Source of the DNA: Leptasterias polaris
Lineage: Eukaryota; Echinodermata; Asteroidea; Forcipulatida; Asteriidae
Length of the DNA: 64,000 bases
Reading direction: 5' to 3'
Assembly (NCBI GenBank): GCA_037783415.1
Contig: JAZGTN010000044.1
Coordinates: 3,109,501-3,173,500, forward strand
Made by a program: the position numbers and the translations under genes. Each line of letters starts with the position of its first letter. Position 1 is the stretch's first letter. Shown piece by piece: positions 29,302 through 44,300 of the stretch. Below the pieces are notes generated by a model. It was given only the letters and a program-made list of their open reading frames with translations, searched no databases and had not been told where the DNA came from.

Positions 29302-32300
29302 GTGAGACGGATGAAACAATATTTGTTTGTCTTAATTCATCGATGAAAAAAAACCATCTGCCCTTTTTTGTTGGTCTTCTTTTTCTGCTTTTCCCCCCGT
29401 TTTTCTTCTTTTTTCGAATTACTATCTTATCATATCTACCCAGATAGGATTATTTTTTGAGTGAAAAAGTGGCAGCCAGGTTGTTCATTCCATGATCTTA
29501 CCATGGAGGAAGGAATTCCTCCGTGTTCTCTACTGCTACTCCTATAGCCCTAGAACTATGAGGTTCCGAGGAGTCTCCACGAACGTGGAGACGATAGCAT
29601 TAACATTTTAAGACGGTTTGTAGATTTGTTTTGTATGTAGCACCTTATGGTTTACAAAGGTGTTACAGTAACGTATAAATATCACTCAGGACTACAGTAC
29701 TTCACAATCACATGATGTGTCACGAAAACAGAGCCAAGTTACAGCCCTGTAGGGTTTGCAAACTCTACAGTACAAGTAAATCATGTATTCTCCAATACAT
29801 CACTTTCGTCTACATTAAAATATGTCTAGTCTGTGATGTCAAGATTCCATATTCATGACAAGAAATCCTATGTATGGTTTTTGTCTGGAATACCTCGGCC
29901 AGTATATAAATTCTGTAACTCAAATTGAGTTTAGTTTTCTAAAAGCAAAATTTGCAAACTCAACAATTGGAATTTGAAGCCAATTTTAAAGAAACCTGTT
30001 TAGATCTGCTTGAGAATGAAGAGGGTACTTTAGATAGGAAATGCCCATATTTTGGTTGTCAAAGTCTAGATTAAAAGTATACCATCTGAAGATAAAATAC
30101 TAATTTATCAAGTCTTTTTTTATTGTCCATTTGATGTTTCCCCATTTGATGTTTCCCCCTTGTAATGTTGAGGTGAACAGTTACTGTCACAAGATAACCC
30201 AGTTCACACTTCAAACACTTGACTCAATTTCAGCCGAATTGGACTTTGAAATGAACATAATAAAAATGGAATGTCTATTGTGTCCACTTCCAAAAACTCT
30301 TTAATAGGAGACTCACCCTCTCATTAGAGGTGATGACGGTATATAAGGCAATTATTGTTATGATTGTGCTGTGTTGTGTTTAGGTCACACAGGTTGTTTA
30401 ATTATTGTGCAAAAAAACAACGATGCATTGAACATTGAGGGAGTTTTTTTTTTCAAACCAAAAGTGATGTTTTCATAAAAATGTCATCGTCATTGTGCAA
30501 GAATGTTATGACACTGCACATGGAACCATGTGGAAACAATCCAATTCATGTAAAAATGTATATTTAGTGCATGTCATGTTTTAATACACAGTGGTAAAAC
30601 CAGATAGGGTGGGGGCACACACAATCCCCCCCTCATCCCCCACCCTCATCCCCCACCCTCTCTGAACCCCTGCCCCTCCTAATTGAAATCGAATAAAGAG
30701 TAAAATAAAGAGTGCCTGGTTACACCAGCTGCTTTTAACTATTTCAGAATTGTAAAAATAAGAGACACATCCGTTTACCTAAATCTATTTAATTTTGATA
30801 TTTTTTAGGAGCCTTAAGACTTAAGTTGTGATGTCCAAAACTGTTTTGCAATTATGGTTTCTTGTGGATAATTAATAACTTGTCTGTCACCCAATGTTTA
30901 ACTCAATTAGTAGCGTAAGAACTTTGTCATTTTGTGGTGAACGAAAAAGAAAGTCCCTGTCATTTTTTTATATTTTATTTTAATGTCAAATTGTAGGAGC
31001 TGGATTAAAAGTATGTCAGCGAGACACTACATGCTGCACTCGCAGAATGGAGGAGAATTTACAGGCAAAATCATCAAACGACTTCAGAAAAGCAATCCAG
31101 ACAAACCTTGATTATCTGGAGTTCTTGCTCTCGTCAAATGCCAATGACTTCAAAGGTAAAATATGACTATGATTTCAATGTTAAAATTGATTTTTATTCT
31201 CAATTATCAAATGAAACTAGGGAATGGCTTGGAATGGGAACCCTGTGCAGAGCATCTTCTAAACAAATTATGATAATCTTAAAATGCAAGGATGGCTCTC
31301 ACTGCTTACATGATATTCACAAAAGTGTTGCCCACCTGCACTATAATGTGGAAAGGGATCTGCAACAGGATGTAATTATTCAAATGAAATAAATAATGAA
31401 AAATAAAGACTTGGGCATCCTGGGACAGATAAGCTCTAAATTTGTGCTGGGGAAATCCCTTAGAACTTGAAAAACTGTGTTTCATGATGCTGCTTTGGTG
31501 AAAAAGTATAAGAAAATTGTTGTCTATGAAATGTTAAAAACTGTTGTCGTTGTTCATATTGTCTTTGATTGTTTGTTAAAGATGTGCTAGTTTATAATGT
31601 CAAACTATTTACTCTGATGCAATAATTATGAATCTCTTTGTGTGTTGATTTGTTTATATTATTGTTTACTTTTTGGGGTGTGGGAAGTGGGTGCAAAATG
31701 AGTAGTGTGGGACTCTGTTTTCAGTTTCCTATCAACATGGCTTTGGAAATAATTGCTTCAATTGATACTTCATGTAATTATCCTGGATTAGACCCTGAGA
31801 GGATTGCCTTTAATGACTTATTTACTTAAACCATAGAGTGAGGCTTGAAGACTGGTGGAACGTTCTCTTATTAACACACTTTATAAATAATTAAGCAGAC
31901 ACTTGAGAGTTGCCATCCTTGTCTCATTAAGAACAACCAGGTGATGAGGTGTCAGATAGCTGAGAAGTTACTCACAGAAATGCATTGCACAGTAACAAAC
32001 ATGATGTCTGGCCATGAGTCACATGCACAATCTTATTTGTTTAGACGCTCTTCATTGGACCATTATCAGTCAAAACTGTGTGGGCAGCTTTGTGGGCTTT
32101 ATTGTTTGCGAACATCATCATTGTGTCATTATTCTCTTTATTTTTTGTTTTCCTGGTTTTTGTTCAACCACTTCACTAAAGGTATTTAAAGTAAGGCAGT
32201 TTGGTGACTGAACCTTTCTGAACATAATCATTATTCTATTTTGTGTTTTCTGGGTATTTTGTTCAAACAGATCAAAAGGGTTTAGAGAGGCAGTTTGGTG

Positions 32301-35300
32301 AAGTGACATTTCTTAACAATAGGCCTAACATAACCATTGTTTTATTGAGTCATTATTCTATTTTGTTTCACCGAAAAGGCAGTCACATTACATCATCATG
32401 GTGTCACTGTTTTATTTATCAGGTGTGTTTTCCTAGTCTTTTGTTTCTGTTTGTAAAAGATGGCAGTTTTGTGATGGGTGTGACCTTTCTGTTGTCTGGT
32501 GAATCTATGGGGTTACTGTCAAATCAATTTCAGTGCGAATGCATTTTCAAGACAGTGATCTGCATAAGAAGTTCTCTGGTGGCATGTTTGTGAAGGTTCA
32601 TTTATTCAGTTTGATTGCTTGGAAAGAAAGGAGATAAACGATTGCCAAACCATCTGCTCACTTGGGAGAAGCAAATTAAAGAAAAACAGCGTCTTTGTAA
32701 TGTTTCTGAGGTTGTCTGATGTTCTATTAAAATGAGGAGCCTTGATTTGTATGAAAATATGAAAATGACGGAAATGCATGAAGCTGAATTTTTCATTTCA
32801 ATTGGTTATTCAAAGACATTTGCATTTAAGTTCTTTTTTTGTTTTTATTTTTATTTGCCAGCAAACACAAATTCAATTCTACTTATTCTTATTTTTTAAC
32901 GTCAAGTTGAACTTTGAACCTGTTATTAAATATCAGGTAGAGGAAAATCTACAGGCTTAATATTCAGATATAAAGTGGCTGCATTTTTTAATTCAATTGC
33001 TTACATTTTGATGGCTTTACAACTGAATTTACCCATCCATTTGAAAGTTTTTATTATTTTTCCAGAAATGTTGTTGTTGGTTATAACTTTTACCTAAGCC
33101 CATAATCCTAGCCCTCCTTTAATGTACATTCAGTTGTACATGAGCCAACCTTTTAATCAATACTCCATTTAGTCTGGTTATAGATTGGCAAAACTCTCCT
33201 GCTTTTCATGTCTTTGTTGTTGCTTGAGTCATCCTTGTCACATCCTGTGCTTGTTTGGAAGACACTTGGTGCTACACTACAATGGGCACTGCAGAGGGAA
33301 TGGTGTACTCTGAAAGCAGTAATTGCACCCACAATTGGCCTACACCTGGGGTTCCCATTCAGTGAAAAAAAAAAAAATTGCTACCATCTATACCCAACTT
33401 CTCATTCAATACAAAAGATGAATTATCAATTGTGAAGTTGTGCCTTCTTTAAGTACATGTGTATCTCATGGAGGAACAGAAGTGTGGTCACACAGTATCT
33501 TTCTCCAAACAAACAAAACCAAAGCAAAAATCAAAATCCAAATAAAACTTATTCACTGTCAGTGGCAAATTCTTTGCAGTGATTAGCAAATATATCTACT
33601 CTTGAAGGCAGATGGTCTGTGGCGTGATTTCCACTGATACCTGTGAAATTTTGCCCACAGGATTACAAAGCTTGAAGTATTAATAATTCATCATTGAAAG
33701 GTGTAACTATAATTGATTTAGAAAAAGGGAATCATCCTGCAATAGTATATTGTAGACCTCTCAGGGCAGAGGCCCTTCTGTCAGATCAAGGCCCTTCTGT
33801 CAGATTCAGAATCTTTGAAAATTAAATTGCAGGAGTGAGAGAAAACCTTTCATCTCCTTTTTTTGTATATCTTTGATGGGAAAGTTTTCTAGCACAAAGC
33901 TTTGGTTGTATGAACCACCACTTTACAGTTTTAAGACCTTATCTTTAAAGTTATCAAAACATCATTTATTTTGTATTTTGTAACAAAACCAACACTTTCC
34001 TTGCTGCTAATTTGCTATGTATTTGTAAAACGTAAAACCTTTTGTAAAACTTGATTACTTTTCGTATTAGCAAACTATTATAGTTTATACAGTTCAAACA
34101 GTAGCTGTCCAGTATGCCTCTTGAAATCTTTAAATCATGTTTACCAATCTTATAATCTTGCTGCTGACAATATATAGCAACAGTGAATTTTCACAAGATC
34201 AACTTGTCATCCCTTCAAACCTCAACTGGGCCGAGTATTATGATCAATACAGTACAAACCATTGACATTCCTGTGGGACTGGAACCTGAGATGAGAAACT
34301 CCAGTCATTGTAGAGGGAAACATGAATAGAATATCACCATTTTCACATGAAACAAAAACCCTTTTGTGTTCTGTGGGAACTGGGAAGTGAAGTGCCACTC
34401 ACAAATTCCATTATCTGAGGTATTTAATCTCTTAAATCCCTTCAGCCAGTTACATTCCACACTGTTGACATAAGGCTACCCAAGGCAGCTTAAATAATTA
34501 CCATTGTTTACATACATCACATGTGCTTTCCTGATGGGAAACCAACCATTCCTTTCTCTATTATAAGGTTTTTGGTAAGTTCAAATGGTGAGTACTGATG
34601 GTGAGGATAGTTTTATGGCCTTCTTCAAAGTTTCAGTCAAGCTTTTTTTACTGTATGGTTACACTGGCAATGCAACAACCCTTTTTATGACATTTTAACA
34701 CCTCTTAATGACTTGTGTTTGTTGATTAGATCAATGGGTGTTACAAATATAAATTGATTGGTTGGGTAACTGTGGACAGTTTTATGAGGAGGTGGATGAG
34801 TGGGGGAGTTTCTGCAAAGAAACACCTGTCTGTGTACCCTCAGTCAGGGTGCTTGGTGTGAGCATAGAGAAATCCTTTCTCTATGGTGTGAGCATGGTGT
34901 AAAGTAGAGGAAATCCTTACCCAATGGTGTGAAGATGGTCTTCCTCCATCTATGGTGTGAGATATATCTGCATTTGAATTTTGTGGTCTTTTGTATGAAC
35001 CAAAACAACAAGGAGAAGACCGTGCAAGTCTCGCGCATATTCAAACAATTCTGGGACCACTTTGGTCTCACGTACTTTGCTTTAACACATGAATGAAACA
35101 AACTCTAACACACAGGTCCCAATGTTCGATTACGTGCGAGACTTGCACTGTCAATTCTGATCTTGCATGCAGTGATTGAAGATGATGGTGTTGCCTCTAT
35201 AGTTGCATCTGCTTTTATAGCTTTGTATACTATTAGAACATTCAATCGTCTTGTTATATAAAGGTGTTTGAACTCAGTTATGTACTGTTAGTTTATTTTT

Positions 35301-38300
35301 ACTGCATAAAATTGTACTTGAAAATGTGAAAACTTTGATGGATGACTTTCTAATTGAATGAAGGGTTGGGGTTTGGCAAATGCCACAAAAGAAATGAATG
35401 ATGAAATTGGAACCCCATGTTTTATTCATTGTGTTCCTCCCTTCTTTCTTGCATTGCATTCACTTTTTTCTGTCTGCACCACTTTTTTAGTATCCTGGAA
35501 TCACCCAGGGATTTTTTTTTATTTAAGAAAATTAGAATCATGGAATTATGTGCTGTTGCAAACTGCCCACCAACCAAAAGGACCTATATGGTAGAAATGC
35601 ATTTAAGTTAAGGCCTGACGTTTGAACCCATAGCAGAGTCTTTCTCGGAGGCTAAAAAAAATGTTCTACAATGATTATCAACTGACAAGGAAGTAGGATG
35701 ATTTGCCATTAAAACAACAGTCCATCTGTAGTGTCATAACCTTTTCCTGGTAGGCCTATGGGCAAATAGGAAGCAGAAGGGTGTGAAAAGTTTATAATCT
35801 ATTATTAATACAGTAATAATTGCTGTACTTACTTCCCTAAAATACACAAATCAGGGCTATTGTGTCAGAGTGCTTTTGGAAACCAAAAGCATTAGTCAAA
35901 AATCTCTAAAGCTAACACAGTTTGTCCATAACACACTTATACGCTTCACAATGGTGCTACTGTTCACATTGTGGTGATGGAACAAAAATCACAGTTTTAA
36001 CACAACCCAATCTGGCTACCTCTTATTTAGGGGTCTTCCTCACAGGCCATTTATACAAGAAGGATTTGGCTAATCCGTCCAGATCCCCCATACAAAAGAA
36101 CTTTTTGGGGCAAACTGGGCAGTTTTTTAGCTTCAGTGGAGCAGATCAAACATGGGATTAAGTCTTAAAATGTAGCCACTTCAAATCAAATCCTTTCTTG
36201 TAGTGGATTTTAATGGGGATGGAAGACAGGTTTGGTGAACACAGCCATGGCAGCAACATTAGACCTACATGAACGTTTGCTCAACAGCAGAAATTCCATG
36301 TTTTGAATTTATGGTCTCTCTTACTGTGGGAAAAAATGTGAAGCGAAAAGTAGTAGTTACAGTCAGTGGCCATTTTAACAGAGCATTTTAATCATAAAGT
36401 ATGGTTTCCAGATACTCTGCAAAAATTAATGGGGAAAAAGCAACTAAAAAAACATACCATTCGAAGCAGTATAAATGTTGTGGTATTTTGGCTGATAACC
36501 TGTTTCTGCTAAGCAAATACATGTGAGTGCTTAGCAAGTGTTTGTGCTTACAGGCTTTATGAAATTGGGTTGTTTTGGTATTATTGGTTATTAAACCAGC
36601 TTTATGAAAGTTGACCCTGCCCTGTATGGGTTAAAACCATGAACAATAAGAATACTTTTCCAGTTGATTGGCCATTTGCCATCTATACTTTTTTTAATAC
36701 TGAAATTAGTGCCTTGTTTGGCAAATTAAGTTAACAAATTTAGCGTTTGGATACATTTGTATTGTTCTCAGAGAAATATTTTTGTTAGTTAGAATTTATG
36801 GTTAGAACACTGTTTATTTGTACAAATTAAAAAAACAGAAGTAGGGGCCTATTGCTAAGTTTTTCTTGTTTATTACCAATCTTGCATCTTGCCTTTAAGG
36901 ACATAACTTAATTAGAATTGATCAGAGATATCACATCACAACAAGTTGTGTCCTTGGACACTGTATTGCTTCCTCTTTTAGATTTGTGTTTGTGAAATAA
37001 ACACACAGTCACACTGCTTTCACATGGTCTCACGCGATGTGATGATTGAAATACGGAGAGAAAATTGACCATTAATGTGGAGTGGATCTTTTGCTTTGTG
37101 ATCAGCATTTTCAGCTGTGGTATGCCTCCCTTCCAGTCCACCCAACACACTTTCAGTAGACCACTTTGTGAGCCATGGCACCAGCATGACAGATTTATGG
37201 AGTTTATTTGCCTAGGTTTATAAACTGCATGATAAGAAGATTGAGTTTTGTCATACACCTGTCCCAAGGATTCTTGTGTGGTTAAAGAAGTGTGGATTGG
37301 ACAAAAAGAGCAGCTTACACATGTATATCACTGGAACATCAGCTGAATTTTAAAAGATAAATAAAAGGTCACTGCTGACTTTATAAAGTTGTGTTTATGT
37401 TTGAGGTCAACAGCAGCATGCCTACATACATGAAATAGTATTGTTTTGGGGCTACGTTAGCCTCAAAACAGGACTAAGTTTGCCCAAACATGTGTCCATG
37501 TACTCCATATTGGGGTTTAACATTTGGAGAGTGAGTTGGTGTTACCTTTATTCTACAAAAAACAATGGTCTACAAAAACGGTGTGTTCTTGTTTAGAGTT
37601 TCAGTAGCTAAATGCCTGTCAATTATTCTGTTCTTGAGACTTGGCTCTCCTTAAATATGCTTGCATGGAACCTCAAATATTCCAACAAGCACAGCCGGTT
37701 CTTACGAAGAATGGCCCAAGCCCTACAAGAAGAAAATTTGAATTTAAAATCAGTTGGGTGATTCATTCATGCATTTACGCCTTTAAAAAAAGTTAGTAAA
37801 TTTAGTGGAAATTATGTATTTTGTAGTCTATGGATATGTTTTGACATTTTTTGTAACTATTTGAACGTTAGGTTGCATAGGAAGCGCTCTCAAGAGCTGT
37901 TAAAATAATGTGCATGCAAGCTCAGACATACCTGAGGAGACAAAGTCATCAACCTTTCATTCCCCTAATATAAATCCCTGTAAATACACCACATTTAATA
38001 AATTACACATTTGCTTAACTTAATCCGCGGCTTAATCAGAAGTGCATTTTCCTCTGACAGAGTAGAAATGTCATAAGAAATCATGGGTGAACATTTGTTC
38101 ATGTCTTTGGGCTATGTATTCATGCTTGAGATGTGCTGCGCTTTTAAAAGATCATGCTGTCCCCTCAATTTATTTCAAATCAAATTGATTACGCGTACAG
38201 CTGCCAGCGGAATCGTGTATAATATTACACACTCCAGCAAGTCTGAGATGGCTGTGGCAGACATGTACTTGTAGACTTATAAAATGACACTACACTTAGG

Positions 38301-41300
38301 TGCCCTGTTGTCTCCAGACAGGTAAAACAACGTGGAAAATGTTTAAAAATTTATTATCAGAATTTGTTTTCTTAAAGATAAATATTTGCAAACTAGGGGT
38401 TAAGGATGTGTTGAGAAAATAGTATCCTCCAGAAAGTAAATTGCTTGAATTGTAAATTTAAACTGAGTATCAGGTGTTAAATCCATCATGTTTCATTCCA
38501 TTATATTCGAATTGAATTTCATTAGCCTGATCAAAACTCGCCCAGGCTGTGGAGTCCGCCAAACAAGCCCACTCAAATAGGCCTGTTATTAGCATAGAGT
38601 CAGCTTTGGGAGTTGCAATTTGTACTGGTTATTATTACTAGAGAATGAGCAAATCATTAACTGCAGTTGTTGGGGACTGTTAAACCAATGATCCATGGTT
38701 AAACGCTGTCAGACAATGTCTGTGCTTCAAGTGTATTCCTTTACTAGTTATCAGAAATGATTGATCAGTCTCATCTAGTGCCACATTGATTTTTTCATCT
38801 CGTGCCACGTTTTGTGGGGGAAGAGATATAATTTCATCCAGGGATGTGGATCCATCTTAAAAAGTAACCTGTAAAGGTTTCATCACTTTATATCTCTGTC
38901 ATGGGCAGCCACAGCCATACTTTTGTCATTAGAATAATTGGGACGAGAATAAAGCCAATGCCGAGTTAGCAGTTGCGGCTGCGGCTTGGTAACTCGGTCA
39001 TCATGCATTGAAGCACAGGCTGCCCTTGACAACACCCATAGCAACAGCCGCTTATTTGGACACGGCCTAAGTCTGGAATGGTTAGTCTGCTCCTTTTTCA
39101 ATATGATGAGAGCCACTGTCCTTTTTTTTCGCAATGCATATTGGGAATGTGACAAACAGTGAGTTACATGAAGGTCTACGCATGGTGCTTAGTTTGTGAA
39201 ATTTATTGTGATGTGTTATAAGTAACTAACTCATGTTCAGTCATCATTATGTGTAACAATTAGTAAGTGGAATTTCTTGTTCATGATTTTTTCAACGTTT
39301 TGAAAAAGTAGTTCAGCTATACCAAAGTTGAAAAACCTACTTTTAAACAAATATTTGCACACATATGAAAAGAACATGCTTGGTGAAGTACATTCAGTAA
39401 CATTGTAACAACGAAAACATGACTTGGTACTTTGTTAACCCTTACTCCTGGATCCTTTCCCCGCTCTAACAAAATCCAGCACCATATTATTATACTAAAA
39501 ACACCCGGAAATTGGTTAAGTTAGAGCTAAAATGATAAGCATCAAAACAAACTAAAAATAAAAGTTTGCTCTTGACATTTCAAATAATCCACTTCCAATG
39601 AGATGAAAGAATTGAACCAGATTTTCTTGAATCTATCGTCTACGTGTCTTGAATAAGTTTTCCACTGGTAAGTGTTAATACCAGGAATCTGATAACTGCG
39701 GCATCCATTCATCATCGATATATCAAGCATAAATTAGTCATAAGTAGTGATCGTCAAATGTTTTCACAAAACACATGTAATTGCCTTTGAAATGCATGCA
39801 GAAATTTCCCCTTTCTATGAAGCCATCAACTATTCCTGCCATGAAATAAATAAAAGTGTGTCCTTTTGTGGTAAAATGAAAGCTTTTAACAGTAAAAGTT
39901 ATGTTTGATATAAACTGATGCATGTATTTCACACACCTTTGAGGAAGTTGTACTGATTCAACTTTTGATTGTGCTGTGGCTTCATTGGTGGTTGTACCTT
40001 TAAGTATTAATGGAACAAAATGAGAAAGAAGATAATTTCAGGGGAAATGCTGCGAAGGTTTTTGTGTTTAACATCGTGAGAGGCCTGCTGCACTTTGCCT
40101 AATAAGTCACGTTTGCAATTATGTGTACATTTCCCTTGGGGGGTTTCACATTGTACATTATGAAACACATGTAGGACTGCAAACTGCCATTGTGTTTCAA
40201 ATGCATTAACAAACTAAAGATGTGTTTGCTGAGTAGGGGACTTAGACGAAGCATAAAAGGCTAGGAAATATAAAGTGACCTGTTTCAAATTCAGAAATCT
40301 CGGCAGTAGATTAGAGAAACTTTGTGTGTGAGCTCACAACTCTGACAGTGACATTTCTATGTGGGAATTGATAATCCGCAAGCCCCTGCAATGCTATCAT
40401 TCACAAAGTGTATAATACGTGCCGAGAGGAGGTAGTCAGTTTACACATGGCCGTCCTAAAATCACGCTGGGGAAATTGGCAATCGTTGAAGTGGGCAAGT
40501 GCATGTTCAAACTATGTGCTTAGGGGTATCAATATAAAAAGCATTCTGCTAAAGTGACAATCTGCTGTCCATATCCAGTGTGTTTTGGAGCATGACTGCA
40601 AATACTGCACGAATATGATTTGCCTGAAACACCCCAGACATGTGCCACATGTAGACACCAGTACTGGTAGACACCTGCCTATGTTTGAGAGGTCATTGGT
40701 AATTGATGAATTACTTATGCTAATGAAAAAGAGCATTTAAAGAATATTTGCCTTGTACGGCCTTCAAGCTAATGTTTTGTACATCATGAGGAAAAACAGT
40801 AATGTGCATACGCCTACGCAGTCTTACCGCACTGTTGTGTAATGAAATTTCCTCTCTCTTACAAAATGCTTTGAACTCACAGGAGTGTATTAGCAAAGTA
40901 GGCCCATCCCATGGATTATAATCCAAGCCAAATAAAAACACCATGGATGTTTAATAAAAGGCTTCTTTAAAGCAACCATGCAGTGTTATTTAAATTCATT
41001 GAATGGCATACATGTAAACAGCCAGTGCAATTTTTCAGTTGAAGTCCCTAAACCATGTGGAACTGTCCCAGATACTGCTTGGAGTCCAAACTGCAAGTAG
41101 GCCATTATTATGATCAGTGTTCATACCTGTGAAAACTCCCCATGGGATCCAATTCCTGAATAGCATGAAAGAAATCTGACTGATTTGATGACCTGAGAAG
41201 GGGGGTATTGTTTGTCGGTTCCAAGGAGAAAGGAACCCAAAATATGGCGGTGCTTTTGTGTACAGGGTGCATTTGAGCATTACCAACTACCGTGTGGATC

Positions 41301-44300
41301 TGGCATGGACAATTCCGTGTATATTTTTAGTCCGGAGAGTATAAAGGTGGTAATACACCATTGGTTTTTGTATGCAACTTGGTTTTGGTATACCATTCAC
41401 TTCCAAAATTTGATACCAGAACGAAGAAGAGTTATTTATGACCTGATGACAGGATGGGTTTTATATTTCTATTTGCAATGTCATCCAATTGATAGCTATA
41501 ATATAAAGATCAATACAATTATTATTAATGGGATATTAGGATGTGTAGAGGTATTTGGGGCATGAAACAATTTGTAGGTGTCACAAAATGTAGGGGCCTC
41601 TGTGCAAGGTCTGTGGTTCATAAAATTGATGTCAGACATAATTTCATGCACTACAAATCAAGGTTCCTTAATTAGGGTAACGGAACATGATATGACTATA
41701 TGATTTAACTACAGTGTCAAAATGAAGATAATCTTGTGTAAATTTTCACTCTTCCCAATTATAGTGTTTTCCATGGATGTGTTTGGATAACTTTTGGATG
41801 ATCTGCTCTATCTGTCCCCTACATGTAAAATGTTTTATCATTGTGTGAACAAAATTATTGATGTGTTGCTTCTGTAAAAGCATCAAGACACACGTGACAT
41901 GTCTTTTTACTGACTGCCAAGTGTGGAGATAGTAAGCCCCTTGCATCACGTAGTTGAGGCTGTACAAAATAAAGATATGCAGCCTTTTGGTAAAGGGAAC
42001 TTCTTCATCTATTTTGTGATCTTTATGTCTGCATTTTCTAATGACTTACTTAGTTCCTTTCACCCTCTCCCCTTTCACATGATCTTCTTTCAAACTTCCA
42101 TCTGGTAGCAAGTGTTTGCCCTATGCCACCTGTTAAAAATGACATCAATATTGGCATATACCTGTATTCAGGGGTATTGCTGGGCAAATGCTCACCTCAA
42201 AACCAGAAATTTTAAGTACCTTGTGATCTCATTTTAAGAGGGACAATGTTTCATTTACATTGTTCTCTTATGTATACAAATTTACTCAACACAAAATCAA
42301 TCAGATATCTTTACCAAGAGTCAACAGGTGTATTGGTTTAAAAACCCTGAGTAAATGATAACCTCTTGGCTGGTAATCCACTGACTAAATTAACTCTAAA
42401 CCTTCAAACAAACTTCTCAATACCTGTCTGTTCTGTCTGGTCAGTGAGGTTTCTACTGCATCAGTCGAATGTTGAAGCACTTAAAACCAGTCAAACTCCC
42501 CTTTAATAAAAAGGCAAAATTTAATTAAAGTATGGAGTGTTTTGTTTTAAGTTGTTAGGCTGACATCAACTTTAGGTTAGGTTGACAAAGTGCTATTTCA
42601 TGGTGGCTTTAGTTAAAATTAAGTATTAACCAACTTCATTATGAATTGTTTTGTCCTTGTATGATTCCACAATGTCTTTATAAATAAAGTATTCCATCAG
42701 GGCTATTCAGGATATCTACTCGAATAATAAATAATTCAGCCACTCATGTTTCGTCTCTGTGTGAGATGTTTGTGCTTCAGTGATAGTGTTACTGAAAACC
42801 AATAAACTATCAAGGGAGCATTCTTCCCTCAATCGCTAGATTTTGTTGCTGGAATTCGATGCTAGATTTTTTTCAATAGATTCCAAAGCTTTTGTATACT
42901 GCTGTCCCATATGTAATTCATGACTGTAGTGATAGGCATCGGCCTATCCAGTGATAGGCATCAGCCTATCGGCTAATTTCTTCATTTGTTTTTACCTGGG
43001 TTTTTAAGGATTCAATACAGTAGACCAACCATGTCAGACTTACCATCTTAATCCTCCTACTAATTGAACAATTTAATATCATTCACAAGGTTCTGAATGA
43101 TGGACTCACCATGCAGCCTTTCAGTAGGATATCATGTGATGAATGCTCACTAGACATTAGTTATGTGCATAGTTGTTCTACCAAACTCAACAAAGTGAAG
43201 TTAAGTTCTTTCAAAGTGGTGGTCAACTTTTTACGGAGAGTTGTAGAAAGGTAAAAAAAAAAAGTAAAGGTTTGTATGTCCATGCTTGTAGAACTCAAAC
43301 TCTATACACTTTGGGTGGGGAGGTGGAAGGGTAAAAGAGAATAAACCATTAGACGATTCTTCCTTCTTCCATGAGTAGAAAATCGTTAGGGACTGTACAC
43401 ATAAAATCATTGACAATTAAACAAATATAAGCTTCAGTGCCAGATGGTGAATTTCTGTAAAGATTTTCTTAGGCTTATCACCATTTTAACAGCTATTTTA
43501 CTCTGCAAAAGATTTTATTTTGGGGCATCAGCAAAAAAATGAATGAGAAAATACACTGAGTTAGTTTTCAGTATCAGAAAGTTGGGGGGTTTTGTCGTCC
43601 CTAAAATTACGCTTGATCCATCAGACAGCCTGTGTGAAGTTTTTGTATAGACTATGCTGCATGCACCTGTAACTGCTCAAACATGCATTCACTACTTTAA
43701 AATCAATTATAGAAATAGAATGATAAAGCACTTGATGCTGAACTACCCATTCTGTAACTTGAGAATGTACAAAGGTTGGTTGCCCTCAGTGTTTTGTCAC
43801 ATACAAACCATAGAGAAAGCTCTATGTACAAACCAAGTTCTTTTTCAATCACAAATATTTCTGCGCTACTTTCGTACTGCAGAATGCCTAACCTTGCCAA
43901 CTGTTTTTGGAATTATCAGCCTATATATAATAAATAGAGAAGGCTGGTGGCTGAGACTTAAGATAATGGAATGACATTGCATTGCTGACCCCATCAAAAT
44001 ACTGTTTAAGGTGAACAACTGTTAGCCATAAATTATTTGCCTAATTGTACCAGGGCCAGATTCTAGAGGGTTTTATGTGTCTGGGGCTGATGATGAGATT
44101 TCTGCCTGTGGGTGGATGAAACTCCAAGACCATTATGACAGCACTAAAACTAATAAAAGTGCTTTTCATGGGATCTGAGAAACAAGCAACTGGAGAAAAT
44201 CCAATTAAAGTTTTTTATTTTTTTGATGAGTTGGCGACTTTCTACTTGAGCATATTGAGCAAGGGTAACAACAACCCAATGAGGCGTAGGCTGTTTTCTG

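Noticed and set aside
41212..41565. 117-codon open frame in the glypican intron
   Set aside because: AT-rich, with no start context and no similarity to any family I know; typical chance frame.
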